Positions 27,839-36,870 of a DNA stretch of 64,000 bases are shown piece by piece; position 1 is the stretch's first letter, and every line of letters starts with the position of its first letter. The DNA comes from Photobacterium aphoticum (GTDB taxonomy: Bacteria; Pseudomonadota; Gammaproteobacteria; Enterobacterales; Vibrionaceae). Made by a program: the position numbers and the translations under genes. The DNA lies in the NCBI RefSeq assembly GCF_001029435.1, contig NZ_LDOV01000006.1, positions 1 through 64,000 of the forward strand, given 5' to 3'. Below the pieces are notes generated by a model, which saw nothing but the letters and a program-made list of their open reading frames with translations, was not told the origin of the DNA and did not search any database.

Positions 27839-28723
27839 TTACGCTTCAAATTTGTAGCCTACGCCCCATACCGTGTGGATGTATTTATGATCGTGACCGG
27901 TTGGTGCTAATTTCGTGCGTAACCGGTTGATGGTGCTGCACACGGTGTGGTGATAGCCGGCAAAGTCGGTTTGCCAGACCTGTTGCAGCAGCTCATCTTT
28001 GCTGTAGACCCGACCAGGCCGTTGAGCCATGAAATGCAGCAGGGTAAATTCAGTCGCGGTGAGTGGAATGGTTTGTTGGTTGAGTGCGACATGGTGGCGC
28101 TCAGGCGTAATGATCAGCCCATCAAATATCAACACATCGTCTTCTTCAGAGGAAAGCGGGGCCTCACGGGTTTTTGTGGAGTGCGAGCTGTCAGTTGGCG
28201 TTCTTTCAGACGAACTTTCCGTCTCCGGTTGAGTGCTTGTACGCTGTTGCTGAGCATATTGGCGACGTAGCAAAGAACGCACTCGTGCTTGAAATTCTAA
28301 GACGCTAAAAGGTTTTGTCAGATAATCATCCGCGCCTGATTCTAGTCCGTCGACTTTATCGCGCTCGGTGTCACGTGCGGTCAGAAACAGTACCGGAAGC
28401 CAAGGATCTTGCAAGGTAAAATGGGCGGAGCGTACTTGCTGGCATAGTGTCAGCCCGTCACCATCAGTCAGGCCACGATCCAACACCAGCAGATCAAATG
28501 CGGTTTGCGTCAGTAACTGCTGGGCTTCTTTCAAGGTGACTGTGCGCATCACATCATGTCCCTGAAAAGACAGATGCATGCTGATCAAATCGGCCAGATC
28601 GCTGTCATCTTCTACCATCAAAATCATACTGGGGGCTACCTGTGTCCGGCTCTTGTGATGAAGGGCTTCATGACGAAGAGATTGAGTATGAGGATCTCGC
28701 GTCTGGGGTACGTTGTGAGACAT
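27839..28723 (-). CDS. OmpR-type response regulator
   Basis: A 294-residue two-domain regulator. The receiver domain begins ILMVEDDSDLADL, with the phospho-acceptor Asp in LLVLDRGLTDG and Lys in YLTKPFS. The winged-helix domain holds TATEFTLLHFMAQRPGRVYSKDELLQ and TVCSTINRLRTKL. The domains are joined by an unusually long Ser/Thr/Glu-rich linker of about 45 residues (STQPETESSSERTPTDSSHS). An N-terminal extension of about 32 residues precedes the receiver when the ATG at 28723 is used. ATG starts nearer the receiver or further upstream (28795) exist and none has a strong ribosome site. It lies 54 bases before its kinase. Confidence 0.88.
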   Translation of the reverse strand: MSHNVPQTRDPHTQSLRHEALHHKSRTQVAPSMILMVEDDSDLADLISMHLSFQGHDVMRTVTLKEAQQLLTQTAFDLLVLDRGLTDGDGLTLCQQVRSAHFTLQDPWLPVLFLTARDTERDKVDGLESGADDYLTKPFSVLEFQARVRSLLRRQYAQQQRTSTQPETESSSERTPTDSSHSTKTREAPLSSEEDDVLIFDGLIITPERHHVALNQQTIPLTATEFTLLHFMAQRPGRVYSKDELLQQVWQTDFAGYHHTVCSTINRLRTKLAPTGHDHKYIHTVWGVGYKFEA

Positions 28724-28830
28724 AACCGTATATCCAAAAAACAGGTGAATGGATCTGCGTAGGCAGTGCGTACTCCCCACAGCAGACCGACCCACGCTGT
28801 TTTTCTTTCATACGGTAGGCGATTTCTGCC

Positions 28831-29577
28831 TTATTCGACCCGCATAATGCGCATGCTGACGCCCGGATTTAAGAAACGATGATTGGCCGACAGGGCAGAG
28901 GTGGCTAAACGATCATCCTGACTGACAACCCCCGGGTGGAAGCTCACGCGGTCATTACTTTCACGTGCGCTATTAAACCCTTCCCCGCCTCCGGCTGGCC
29001 CCGGAATCGTAGCGGCCGTTTCGGTGTTGTCTTCCGTGCCTGCATCCCAAACCGGCACACTGACAGTGATCATTTCCCCAATTAATAAGTCGCTGAGATT
29101 CGGTGAGCGCTCACTGACAAATGCGTCATTGGTATTGACCAACATGCTAGCTACTGTCAGGTAAGCGGGGGAATCAATCGGAAGAGACAGCGTGAATTGT
29201 TCACCATTAGCCGGAGGGATCACACCGGTTCCGCCATAGCTGGCGATGATGGCTGTGTTACTGTCTTTTTCCGCCAGTACATCACTGTTATCACCACTCT
29301 CTGCCAATGCTTCCAAAGCGAGAGAGGCGGGTTGTCCGATCTCAAACAATTGGTAGTCATCATGATGGGCAATCAGCGCTACCGGTGATAACGGCTGGTT
29401 AGCGGTGAGGTTAGTGACTTCCACGACAAACCGTCCTTCCGTATTGGGTGTTGGAGCATCCCCGATAGGTGTGACGCCGTTGTCATCGTCATCATTCGGA
29501 CACCCGGCGAGTAGCAGTACAGACAGTGCTAATAAGCCGCTGCGGTAGATGTTGCCTTTGCGCGTACAATTTCGCAT
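28831..29577 (-). CDS. Spondin-domain lipoprotein
   Basis: A 248-residue exported lipoprotein. The lipobox LLLAGC places the modified Cys near residue 26, followed by an acidic spacer (PNDDDDN). The rest is a spondin_N-like domain: FVVEVTNLTANQPLSPVALIAHHDD, then ASMLVNTNDAF, VWDAGTEDNTE, VSFHPG and NHRFLNPGVSM. Spondin domains occur in extracellular matrix proteins of animals and in many bacterial surface proteins of unknown role. It is a paralogue of the next gene upstream, which shares these marks and sits only ten bases away. GGGGG precedes the ATG. Confidence 0.85.
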   Translation of the reverse strand: MRNCTRKGNIYRSGLLALSVLLLAGCPNDDDDNGVTPIGDAPTPNTEGRFVVEVTNLTANQPLSPVALIAHHDDYQLFEIGQPASLALEALAESGDNSDVLAEKDSNTAIIASYGGTGVIPPANGEQFTLSLPIDSPAYLTVASMLVNTNDAFVSERSPNLSDLLIGEMITVSVPVWDAGTEDNTETAATIPGPAGGGEGFNSARESNDRVSFHPGVVSQDDRLATSALSANHRFLNPGVSMRIMRVE

Positions 29578-29587
29578 GGTGACCCCC

Positions 29588-30271
29588 TTACTTCACGGTG
29601 ATGGTGACAACAGCCACAGGGTTCAACCAACGATAACGGGTACTGTCGATATCACTTAAACCACCGGCCGGATCGGTATCACCTAAGTTACCCGGATGGA
29701 TATGCACGGTGTCATTGGTAATGGTGGTTTCAACGCCTGTACCGCCCGTACCAAAAGTAATGAATGGTGGGTTGGGCATGCTGGCTGCCAGTTCGTCATT
29801 GGCTTCGGTACCTGCATCGTACCCATTCAGACGCACAGTATACATACCTGGCGTGGTTGGAATGGGCCAGCTATCCAAACCCACAAAACCGTCATTGGTA
29901 GGCAGTAGCATGGCCGTGATGGACAAATGCGTAGCATCGCCCGTTGAGAGGCTGGTGGTGGTGGATGCGCCCGGATCTAAAATGCCGCCTGCCGGGTTTT
30001 CACTGCTAATGGCACCGGCGTTACTGGCAAGAGAAGCCAAGCCTGCAATATCCCCCCCTTCGGCCATGGCTTCCAGTTCTGGTGTGGCAGCTTCACCACT
30101 GCGGAAAAGGAAGACGGAAGAGGAATGCGCACTGATCAATAAAGGGGTGAAATAGATTTGTTTTGTGGCATTGGTGATCGTGATATCTAACTCCGCCGCT
30201 TGCGCAGACAATGATGCGCCCAGGCTGCAAAGCAAAGTTGTGGCTGCCAGTGTACAAACGGTATTTTTCAT
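29588..30271 (-). CDS. Secreted spondin-domain protein
   Basis: A 227-residue protein with a signal peptide ending SAQA (about residue 25) and a spondin_N-like domain: LDITITNATKQIYFTPLLISAHSS, AMLLPTNDGFVGLDS, GYDAGTEANDELA, VHIHPGN and YRWLNPVAVVTI. There is no lipobox, so it should be free in the periplasm or secreted, while the paralogue downstream is membrane-anchored. It is first of the four-gene operon, with the repeat at 30342-30360 about 70-90 bases upstream. Confidence 0.87.
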   Translation of the reverse strand: MKNTVCTLAATTLLCSLGASLSAQAAELDITITNATKQIYFTPLLISAHSSSVFLFRSGEAATPELEAMAEGGDIAGLASLASNAGAISSENPAGGILDPGASTTTSLSTGDATHLSITAMLLPTNDGFVGLDSWPIPTTPGMYTVRLNGYDAGTEANDELAASMPNPPFITFGTGGTGVETTITNDTVHIHPGNLGDTDPAGGLSDIDSTRYRWLNPVAVVTITVK

Positions 30272-30341
30272 AGCGTTGTTCGTCCTTTGATGAATGTTGT
30301 ATTGATCATGGCGAACAAATCTTGCAAGACACTCCGTAAAA

Positions 30342-30360
30342 TCTCACAAATTTCTCACAA
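30342..30360 (-). promoter_or_regulatory. Direct repeat, possible response-regulator binding site
   Basis: TCTCACAA occurs at 30342-30349 and again at 30353-30360, an exact 8-mer with an 11-bp period (TTGTGAGA on the coding strand). OmpR-type regulators usually bind such tandem repeats. The position, upstream of the spondin operon that carries its own regulator, suggests autoregulation. Confidence 0.55.
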
Positions 30361-30514
30361 TATGGCTAAGAGGTGCACACCTCAAAGGAATGCGCATTGT
30401 GGTTGGCATACAACCTCCTGATCCCGTGATAATCTGTCAGCGTACTTTGAAAAGCGGTAACTGCAGTCAGTACGGTTTAATAAGGACACAGGTAATACCC
30501 ATCAGGAGGTCACG

Positions 30515-30730
30515 ATGAATCGCATCCATCCCAAAGCCTTATATGGCAGTAAATGGACCAAAACCCATGTGGAAGGAAAAGAGCGACATTTTATGGTGAT
30601 TGACGTCGAGTTCGACGAAAACCAGAAAGTGACTCGCTGCCTGATCCAAGCAGTGATCAACCACAGATTGTTTCCCATTGATTGGCGTGAATTGAAAAAT
30701 CAGGAAAACTGGATCATGGGCTGGAAATAG
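30515..30730 (+). CDS. TIGR02450-type Trp-rich small protein
   Basis: A 71-residue soluble protein rich in Trp and basic residues, of the conserved family that opens with NxIHPKALYGSKWTK and closes with DWRELKNQENWIMGWK. The function is unknown. AGGAGG stands right before the ATG. Confidence 0.85.
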   Translation: MNRIHPKALYGSKWTKTHVEGKERHFMVIDVEFDENQKVTRCLIQAVINHRLFPIDWRELKNQENWIMGWK

Positions 30731-30820
30731 CGACGTTACGCTAAATTGTCGGAAATGTTCAATGCAGGGCGAGGGCTAGTGTATATACTCTCGCCCAAAT
30801 GAACAACGAGACACTTTTCC

Positions 30821-31408
30821 ATGATGAATGTTGACGCACTGCGCCAAGGCCAATCTATTCCCCTGACAGACGACTACACCATGTCACTGATCCGCCATGA
30901 AGACATGGTGGATATTCTTGCCATGCTGGCGAACCCAAATGTCACTACCTATCTGTTTTTTGCGCCTGCGCCTGACGCGCTGTATCACGGCTTTTTCGAC
31001 CCGATTATCGAAGACACGGTACAAGCCATTGCTGAAGATCGCTGGCCGGAACATCCCACCGTTATTATTCGTGACCACCAAGGCCAATACATGGGCATGG
31101 GTGGCTTAGCACAAGTGATGTTGTTGGCAGGCAATATGGAAGTGGGTTACCAACTGCCGGAGCATGCATGGGGCAAGGGGATTGCAACGGCCATTTGTCG
31201 TGCGTTGACTCAGTTGGCTTTCACAACATTAGACGTACATAAACTGACGGCAGACTGCTACGGACAAAATGCAGGTTCGTATAAAACATTAGAGAAATGC
31301 GGTTTCCGCCGAGAAGGCTGTTTAACCGGCTATTACAAAGTGGAACATGGCGCAGATGACCGCCTGTTTTACGGCATGACAGCCGAGCAATATGCAGAAA
31401 TGGTTTAA
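30821..31408 (+). CDS. GNAT-family N-acetyltransferase, RimJ/RimL type
   Basis: A 195-residue acetyltransferase of the ribosomal-protein or peptide type. It has the acetyl-CoA element YQLPEHAWGKGIATAICRAL and the downstream TLEKCGFRREGCL, both typical of RimJ/RimL relatives. Two ATGs in tandem open it. A GC hairpin (GGGCGAG / CTCGCCC, 30767-30796) lies in the short leader. Substrate unknown. Confidence 0.87.
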   Translation: MMNVDALRQGQSIPLTDDYTMSLIRHEDMVDILAMLANPNVTTYLFFAPAPDALYHGFFDPIIEDTVQAIAEDRWPEHPTVIIRDHQGQYMGMGGLAQVMLLAGNMEVGYQLPEHAWGKGIATAICRALTQLAFTTLDVHKLTADCYGQNAGSYKTLEKCGFRREGCLTGYYKVEHGADDRLFYGMTAEQYAEMV

Positions 31409-31430
31409 GTGAAAAGATAAAGCGAAAAGA

Positions 31431-31474
31431 AAGAAGGGCGAGAAAGCGTATTGACGATCTCGCCCTTCTTTTTT
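31431..31474. terminator. Bidirectional terminator between GNAT and nitrilase fusion
   Basis: AAGAAGGGCGAGA / TCTCGCCCTTCTT pair as a 13-bp stem over a 14-nt loop, with T run (TTTTTT) on the plus strand and a purine-rich A flank on the other. Confidence 0.88.
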
Positions 31475-31493
31475 GATGGCTGAACAGGAAAGG

Positions 31494-33104
31494 TTATTCT
31501 TTGATATTCGTCTGCAGCTCTACTGTATTTTGGCGCGTGTCGACTGTGTCTACCATCTCTGTCATGTCTGGCGAGTCATGGGGCTGCGTGAAGCCGCCAT
31601 ACAGATCCATTCGACGATGGCGCAAGTTGGTGACTGAGCCTTCCGTATTTAATTGCTTCAGCTTACTCAAATCCACATCGGCGAAAATGATCATTTCCGT
31701 GTTCGGGCTGGCTTCCGTCAGCGTAGCATCATGCGGGAAATAAATATCGGACGGCGAGAAAACCGCTGACTGTGCATATTGAATATCCACATTATCGACC
31801 CGAGGCAGGTTGCCGACGCTGCCACCAATCGCCACATAACATTCATTTTCAATGGCGCGGGCTTGCGAGCAGAGGCGTACCCGTAAGTAGCCATTTTTCG
31901 TGTCTGTCCAGAATGGCACAAACAGGATTTGTACGCCTTGCTCTGCCATCATGCGGCCTAATTCGGGGAATTCAGAATCGTAACAGATCAAGATCCCCAC
32001 ACGGCCTGCATCGGTCTCAAACACGCGCACTTCATTGCCGCCGTCAATCACCCAGTCTTTGACCTCATGTGGCGTGATGTGAATTTTATACTGTGCGTTA
32101 ATTTCGCCATCACGCTGCAGCAGGTACGAAACATTGTACAGTTTGCCGTCTTCAATAACCGGCATACTGCCAGCAATGATATTGATGTTGTAGGTCACGG
32201 CCATCTGCGAAAAGCGTTGCTTAATGTCTTCCGAGAAACTGGCCAGAAAACGGATCGCTTCCACCGAGTTATGATCTTTTTCTAACCCCATGAGTGGCGC
32301 ATTGAAAAACTCCGGGAACAAGGCAAAGTCGGCTTTGTAATTCGACAGGGAGGAGATGAAGAACTCGGCTTGATCCAGAAAATCTTCCAAATCGTTCATG
32401 GCACGCATTTGCCATTGCACCACACCAATACGCACCAGCGTTTTTTCGATGTCGTGGATGGACTCGACGTCTTCTTCGTAGAAAAAGTTATCCCATTCTA
32501 ACAGCGTCGCGTAGCCGTTGGAGGCATCATCTTCCGGCAGGTAGCCGCGCATAATACGCTTCACATCAAAGTCATTGGCAAGTTGGAACGACAAGATAGG
32601 GTCGTGCAGTTCACGGCGCTTAATTTTATCGATGTAGTCCGGTACCGAGAGGGTATCAGCATGCAAGTGGTAGTTCGGAATGCGCCCCCCGGCTAATATC
32701 GCTTTGAAATTATGGGTGCGACACAGCTCTTTACGCGCATCATACAAACGGCGGCCAAGGCGCAGCCCTCGGTAATCCGGATGAACAAACACATCCAGCC
32801 CATACATGGCATCTCCTGTCACCTCGTTCTGAATGACATTGTTTTCATTAATGATGTCCGTGTACAGGTGGGGCAGTGAAAAGCGGTTGTAATTCACCTT
32901 AATGGTGAGCGCTGCACCCACAATTTTCCCATTGTATTCAATGCAGATTTGTCCATCAGGGAATTGGTGGATCAAATCCATGATGGTCATACGTGGCCAA
33001 GCCCCGCCTACATCATGAAAAACCAGATTCATCAGTTCGGCCAGTTCAGGATAGTCGGTGGGTTCAATGGTGCGAAGAGAAAGTTTTGGTGAGTTGTCGT
33101 CCAT
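31494..33104 (-). CDS. GNAT acetyltransferase-carbon-nitrogen hydrolase fusion
   Basis: A 536-residue two-domain enzyme. The N-terminal GNAT domain (about 1-200) has the acetyl-CoA loop VHPDYRGLRLGRRLYDA. The C-terminal nitrilase-superfamily domain (about 225-500) shows the three catalytic residues: Glu in ALFPEFFNAPL, Lys in AQYKIHIT and Cys in ILICYDSEFPELG. Fusions of this kind are known in proteobacteria but their substrate is not established. The likely reaction is hydrolysis of an amide, perhaps of an acylated amine. The start at 33104 has AAGG about six bases upstream. An ATG at 33119 is possible. It stands alone on this strand. Confidence 0.9.
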   Translation of the reverse strand: MDDNSPKLSLRTIEPTDYPELAELMNLVFHDVGGAWPRMTIMDLIHQFPDGQICIEYNGKIVGAALTIKVNYNRFSLPHLYTDIINENNVIQNEVTGDAMYGLDVFVHPDYRGLRLGRRLYDARKELCRTHNFKAILAGGRIPNYHLHADTLSVPDYIDKIKRRELHDPILSFQLANDFDVKRIMRGYLPEDDASNGYATLLEWDNFFYEEDVESIHDIEKTLVRIGVVQWQMRAMNDLEDFLDQAEFFISSLSNYKADFALFPEFFNAPLMGLEKDHNSVEAIRFLASFSEDIKQRFSQMAVTYNINIIAGSMPVIEDGKLYNVSYLLQRDGEINAQYKIHITPHEVKDWVIDGGNEVRVFETDAGRVGILICYDSEFPELGRMMAEQGVQILFVPFWTDTKNGYLRVRLCSQARAIENECYVAIGGSVGNLPRVDNVDIQYAQSAVFSPSDIYFPHDATLTEASPNTEMIIFADVDLSKLKQLNTEGSVTNLRHRRMDLYGGFTQPHDSPDMTEMVDTVDTRQNTVELQTNIKE

Positions 33105-33577
33105 ATTGGCCTTTTCCATGTTACAAACTGTGGGTAATCATGACATAAATGGCGTAGAAGGAGTATGTTGTTCTGTCACAAAATGGTTGCGCATCAGTGA
33201 ATGCATTTGGCGTTCTATGCGGGAATGAGAAGTAATACCGAAGTAATGAAAGAGAAAGTGACACTATAAGTAAACAAGGTGTAACGAGAAGAGTATTTAC
33301 ACCGATGAAACGTGAATTATTGAATATTGTTTTGTCACTTTTTCATCGGAACAGAGATTATTTTCAGCTATATATTGCATCCAAATAAGCAGAAAGATTT
33401 GAGACCATTGTGACACAACGCAACCGTTTGCGATGGCTGTTTTCCCAGAATAGTCAATAAATAGTATGCATACATAAGCATATCCGTGATAATAAGTTAC
33501 TGATTTATATTGTGTAATAAAATGTTTTTGTGTAAATTTCGCCTCCTTTAGAAAATATCGTTTTTTTAGTGCTTATC
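33105..33577. other. AT-rich region upstream of the first chemoreceptor
   Basis: About 470 AT-rich bases. GTGACACAACGCAACCGTTT and following bases (33410-33443) resemble the block before the second chemoreceptor (34951-34983), so the promoter area seems to have been copied with the gene. No gene seen. Confidence 0.55.
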
Positions 33578-34612
33578 ATGTTTAAACATCTCCCTGTTGG
33601 AAAGAAAATAGCATCTATTTTTTCTTGCATTGTCGCGTTACTTGTTGCCGTTGCTTTCCTGATCAGTGCTGAAATCGATCTTGTAAGAAAAGAAATTGTC
33701 AACTTGACCGATTCGACTTTACCGAGTGTGGCGCAAGTTGAGGCGCTGCGTTATGAGTTGTCGACCATCCGTACCGGACAGTATGCCATCCTGACGTATG
33801 AAGATGAGCACCAAGCGTACCAGCATATCGAGCGCGTTGACCGCCAGGTATTGATGGTCAATCAAATGTTGAAGGCGTATGACGTTACCGTCATTACCGA
33901 TCATGAGCAGCAGGTGTTTGACCGTTTCGTGCAAACCTGGGAAGTCTACGAAAACTCGCTGACCCGTTATAACCAATTGCTTAACCATGGTAAGCGTCAT
34001 GAAGCACATCAGGTCTTGGCGAAGTCGTTAGATATTTACTCCGCATTGGATGCATCGCTGAGTGATTTACGCCAGCTTAACCTGAACTTTATTAAAAAGA
34101 ACCGCATCAGTATCATCCAAAGCGTGGATGCCATGCTGTATCTGGCGTTGGGATCGATTCTGATCCTTGCGGTGTTTATGATCGCGATGAATATTGTACT
34201 GACCCGCAGCATTTGCCGTCCGTTGAATATGTTAATGGCGCAGTCAAATGCCATCGCATCAGGGAATTTAACCTACCAATTTGCCCGTAATAGAATCGGT
34301 GATGATGAATTGGGTAGGCTGGCTGATACCAGTATGCAAATGCAGACGGATTTAAGTTCTCTGATCAAAGACGTGTCTGCTACCGTGACGCAACTGAGTG
34401 TGGCTATTGAAAAGGTGAATGCGGATAGGGATAGCCAAGAACAGAAAGGTTCGGCATTGACCAACGAATGCCTTGAGTTAGATCGCTTAGCCGAAGACTT
34501 GTACCGAGCCGATATTGTACAGAAGACGCAATACACGCGTGATGCGTGCAATGAGCTAAGCCAGATAGCCAATAGCCTTGAAAAGAAGATGCAGAAGTTC
34601 CGTTTAGTGTAG
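33578..34612 (+). CDS. Chemoreceptor-like protein lacking the signalling tip
   Basis: A 344-residue membrane protein paralogous to the next gene. It has a transmembrane segment at about 10-30, a periplasmic four-helix-bundle sensor domain, a second transmembrane segment at about 190-210 and a HAMP domain (LTRSICRPLNMLMAQSNAIASGNL to LGRLADTSMQMQ). After VTQLSVAIEKVNADRDSQEQ it departs from its neighbour and ends with ACNELSQIANSLEKKMQKFRLV, which matches the extreme C-terminus of that neighbour. About 198 residues that form the methylation helices and the CheA/CheW-contacting hairpin are missing, yet the frame is kept. It cannot signal to CheA as a normal receptor. It may be a decoy, a dimer partner, or degenerate. 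The start is aligned with the paralogue ([16 protein letters not shown]); the GTG at 33569 is less likely. Confidence 0.85.
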   Translation: MFKHLPVGKKIASIFSCIVALLVAVAFLISAEIDLVRKEIVNLTDSTLPSVAQVEALRYELSTIRTGQYAILTYEDEHQAYQHIERVDRQVLMVNQMLKAYDVTVITDHEQQVFDRFVQTWEVYENSLTRYNQLLNHGKRHEAHQVLAKSLDIYSALDASLSDLRQLNLNFIKKNRISIIQSVDAMLYLALGSILILAVFMIAMNIVLTRSICRPLNMLMAQSNAIASGNLTYQFARNRIGDDELGRLADTSMQMQTDLSSLIKDVSATVTQLSVAIEKVNADRDSQEQKGSALTNECLELDRLAEDLYRADIVQKTQYTRDACNELSQIANSLEKKMQKFRLV

Positions 34613-34648
34613 GGCAATACATGTAATAAAGATATTGAATCTCTATAT

Positions 34649-34673
34649 AGGCCAGTCATTGACTGGCCTTTTT
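34649..34673 (+). terminator. Terminator after the tip-less chemoreceptor
   Basis: AGGCCAGTC-ATT-GACTGGCCT with TTTTT. The same hairpin appears after the second chemoreceptor, which supports a recent tandem duplication. Confidence 0.9.
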
Positions 34674-35127
34674 GCGTTTATATTTTGAGCCGTTTTTCTT
34701 GTCGTTATACATGTATTGCTGTTTTTCAGTACAGATTAACCATAACAAAGAATAAATAGCCAATGACGTTAGTAATGACAAAATATTGACGTGAAAAGGT
34801 GGTAATTATTTAAATATACGTAAAGTGAATGGCGTTGTATTAATGGGTATATATTTCACGCTTTATATTTTTCCGATTTTTATCATTACTTGATGGATTG
34901 GAATGCACCTAAAATTAACAGTAAAAAGGCGTAAATTAATTGATGCTATAGTGACACATAGCAATCGGTTGCGGTGTTTATATGCGCATATCGCGTGATT
35001 CAAAAATATGACATAAAACATATCTTGATGATTTTAAAGGGTTGTTTTTGTTATTTGGATTGTTTGCGCAAATAAATATGTGTAGATTTTTATTTTAATT
35101 CTTAGTGTTTTATTCAAGTTCATTATC
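34674..35127. other. AT-rich region between the two chemoreceptors
   Basis: About 450 AT-rich bases with the block GTGACACATAGCAATCGGTT (34951-34983 with flanks), a near copy of that before the first receptor. No gene seen. Confidence 0.55.
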
Positions 35128-36756
35128 ATGTTTAAAGATCTTTCTATTGGAAAGAAAATAGCGTCAATTTTCAGTTGTATTATTCTTCTACTGATTTCTT
35201 TTGCGTTTTTTATTCAAGCCGAAGTCGACATCGTGAAAACCGATGTGGTGAATCTTACAGATTCCACGGTACCGAGTATGTTGCAAGTTGAGGATATGCG
35301 TTATGAGTTGTCTTATATCCGTCGTGTGCAATATGCCATTTTGACTTACGAAGATATCGACAAAGCGCGTCAACGCGTTGAACGCGCAGGCCAGCAAGTA
35401 CAAAATGCAGAACGCATGTTTGATGCATATGGTCTGACGGTAGCCTCGAGTGAAGAAAAGCAGGTGTTTGACCGTCTGATGCGTAATTGGAACGGATACA
35501 AACGCTCGCTTGAGGGATATAGCCAAGCCATTCACTTAGGGGACATGGTTCAGGCGCGTCGCGTTCTGGCAGCGTCTTTAGATGAATACAATGGTGTCGA
35601 TAACAGTATTAATGCACTACGTGAGATGAACCTCGGTTTTGTGAAGAATAATCAGGTCAGCATTCTCAGCAGTGTGAATACCATGCGCTTCTTGGCGTTC
35701 GGGGCGATTGTCGCGATCAGTGTGTTTATGATTGCAATGACGCTGTATCTATCCCGCCAGATTTGCCGTCCGCTGAATCTGATCATGGCGCAGTCACAAG
35801 CCATTGCGGCAGGGGATTTATCACACGCATTAGATCGTTCTCAGATAGGCAATGACGAATTGGGGCAATTGGCTGATTCCAGTATTCAAATGCAGCAAGA
35901 CTTGCGTAGTTTGATTGAAGATATCATTGCTGCGGTGACGCAATTGAGCTCTGCGGTGGAAGAAGTGAGTACCGTTGCAGCACAAACCTCGGCAGGCATG
36001 GACAGTCAGCAGAGCGAAATTACCACGGTCGCGACAGCGATGGATCAAATGCGTGCCACGGTCGCCGAGGTGGCAAGCAATACGGAAAATGCGTCCGCGT
36101 CAGCCATTGATGCCAATCAGGAAGCGCAGCAAGGCGCCAGAGAAGTCAGCCAGACGATGGCGCAAATTCAGCGCGCGTCGGAAGAAATCGAAAATGCGGG
36201 CAGCTTAGTAGCCGATCTGGAGAGAGAATCCACCAATATCAGTATGGTGGTGGATGTGATCCGCGATATTGCCGAGCAGACTAACCTGCTGGCGCTAAAT
36301 GCGGCCATTGAAGCGGCGCGTGCGGGTGAGCAAGGACGAGGCTTTGCGGTTGTGGCTGATGAAGTGCGTACGTTGGCGGGGCGCACTCAGCATTCTACCG
36401 GTGAAATCATTGCTATCATTGAGAAGCTGCAAAAGAGCGCTAATGAAGCCCGTGAGGCAACCAATGAAAGTTGTGCCTTGATCCAAGCGTGTGTGAGCCA
36501 GAGTCGTGGCACTGGGGAGAAAATTCACTCTATTGAAACGACGGTGAATCAAATTGCGGACATGAGTGTGCAAATTGCCAGTGCGTGCAGCGAGCAGGAT
36601 TCAGTGACGGAAGATCTGCAACGCAGTGTTACGAAGATCCACAGTTCAACCACAGAAGTGGCGGTAGGGGCGAATCATACGACGCAGGCGTGTCATGAAC
36701 TGAGTCAGCTGGCGCATGACTTACAGCATAAGATGCAGCAATTTCGTTTAATCTAA
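35128..36756 (+). CDS. Methyl-accepting chemotaxis protein
   Basis: A 542-residue receptor with transmembrane segments at about residues 10-30 and 190-210, a periplasmic four-helix-bundle sensor domain of about 155 residues, HAMP ([23 protein letters not shown] region), and a complete cytoplasmic signalling domain whose tip reads [20 protein letters not shown] and [17 protein letters not shown]. It binds an unknown attractant or repellent and controls CheA via CheW. No ribosome site is strong before the ATG, as in the paralogue. The pair differ mainly in that the upstream copy has lost the tip. Confidence 0.95.
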   Translation: MFKDLSIGKKIASIFSCIILLLISFAFFIQAEVDIVKTDVVNLTDSTVPSMLQVEDMRYELSYIRRVQYAILTYEDIDKARQRVERAGQQVQNAERMFDAYGLTVASSEEKQVFDRLMRNWNGYKRSLEGYSQAIHLGDMVQARRVLAASLDEYNGVDNSINALREMNLGFVKNNQVSILSSVNTMRFLAFGAIVAISVFMIAMTLYLSRQICRPLNLIMAQSQAIAAGDLSHALDRSQIGNDELGQLADSSIQMQQDLRSLIEDIIAAVTQLSSAVEEVSTVAAQTSAGMDSQQSEITTVATAMDQMRATVAEVASNTENASASAIDANQEAQQGAREVSQTMAQIQRASEEIENAGSLVADLERESTNISMVVDVIRDIAEQTNLLALNAAIEAARAGEQGRGFAVVADEVRTLAGRTQHSTGEIIAIIEKLQKSANEAREATNESCALIQACVSQSRGTGEKIHSIETTVNQIADMSVQIASACSEQDSVTEDLQRSVTKIHSSTTEVAVGANHTTQACHELSQLAHDLQHKMQQFRLI

Positions 36757-36805
36757 CCCTTTGTTAGAGCGCTTGCGTCCATTTTTGATTTGAGCAACAC
36801 ATATT

Positions 36806-36835
36806 AAAAAGGCCAGTCACTGACTGGCCTTTTGG
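36806..36835. terminator. Terminator after the chemoreceptor, shared with the convergent gene
   Basis: AAAAAGGCCAGTC-ACT-GACTGGCCTTTT stem, same core as that at 34649-34673. It can act in both directions, facing the flavin oxidoreductase. Confidence 0.88.
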
Positions 36836-36870
36836 CATGCGATGCATTGTGTGGTTAGTCTGCGTGACTG

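Noticed and set aside
30767..30796. Terminator after the Trp-rich small protein gene
   Set aside because: The GC stem has no T run and lies in the leader of the next gene.
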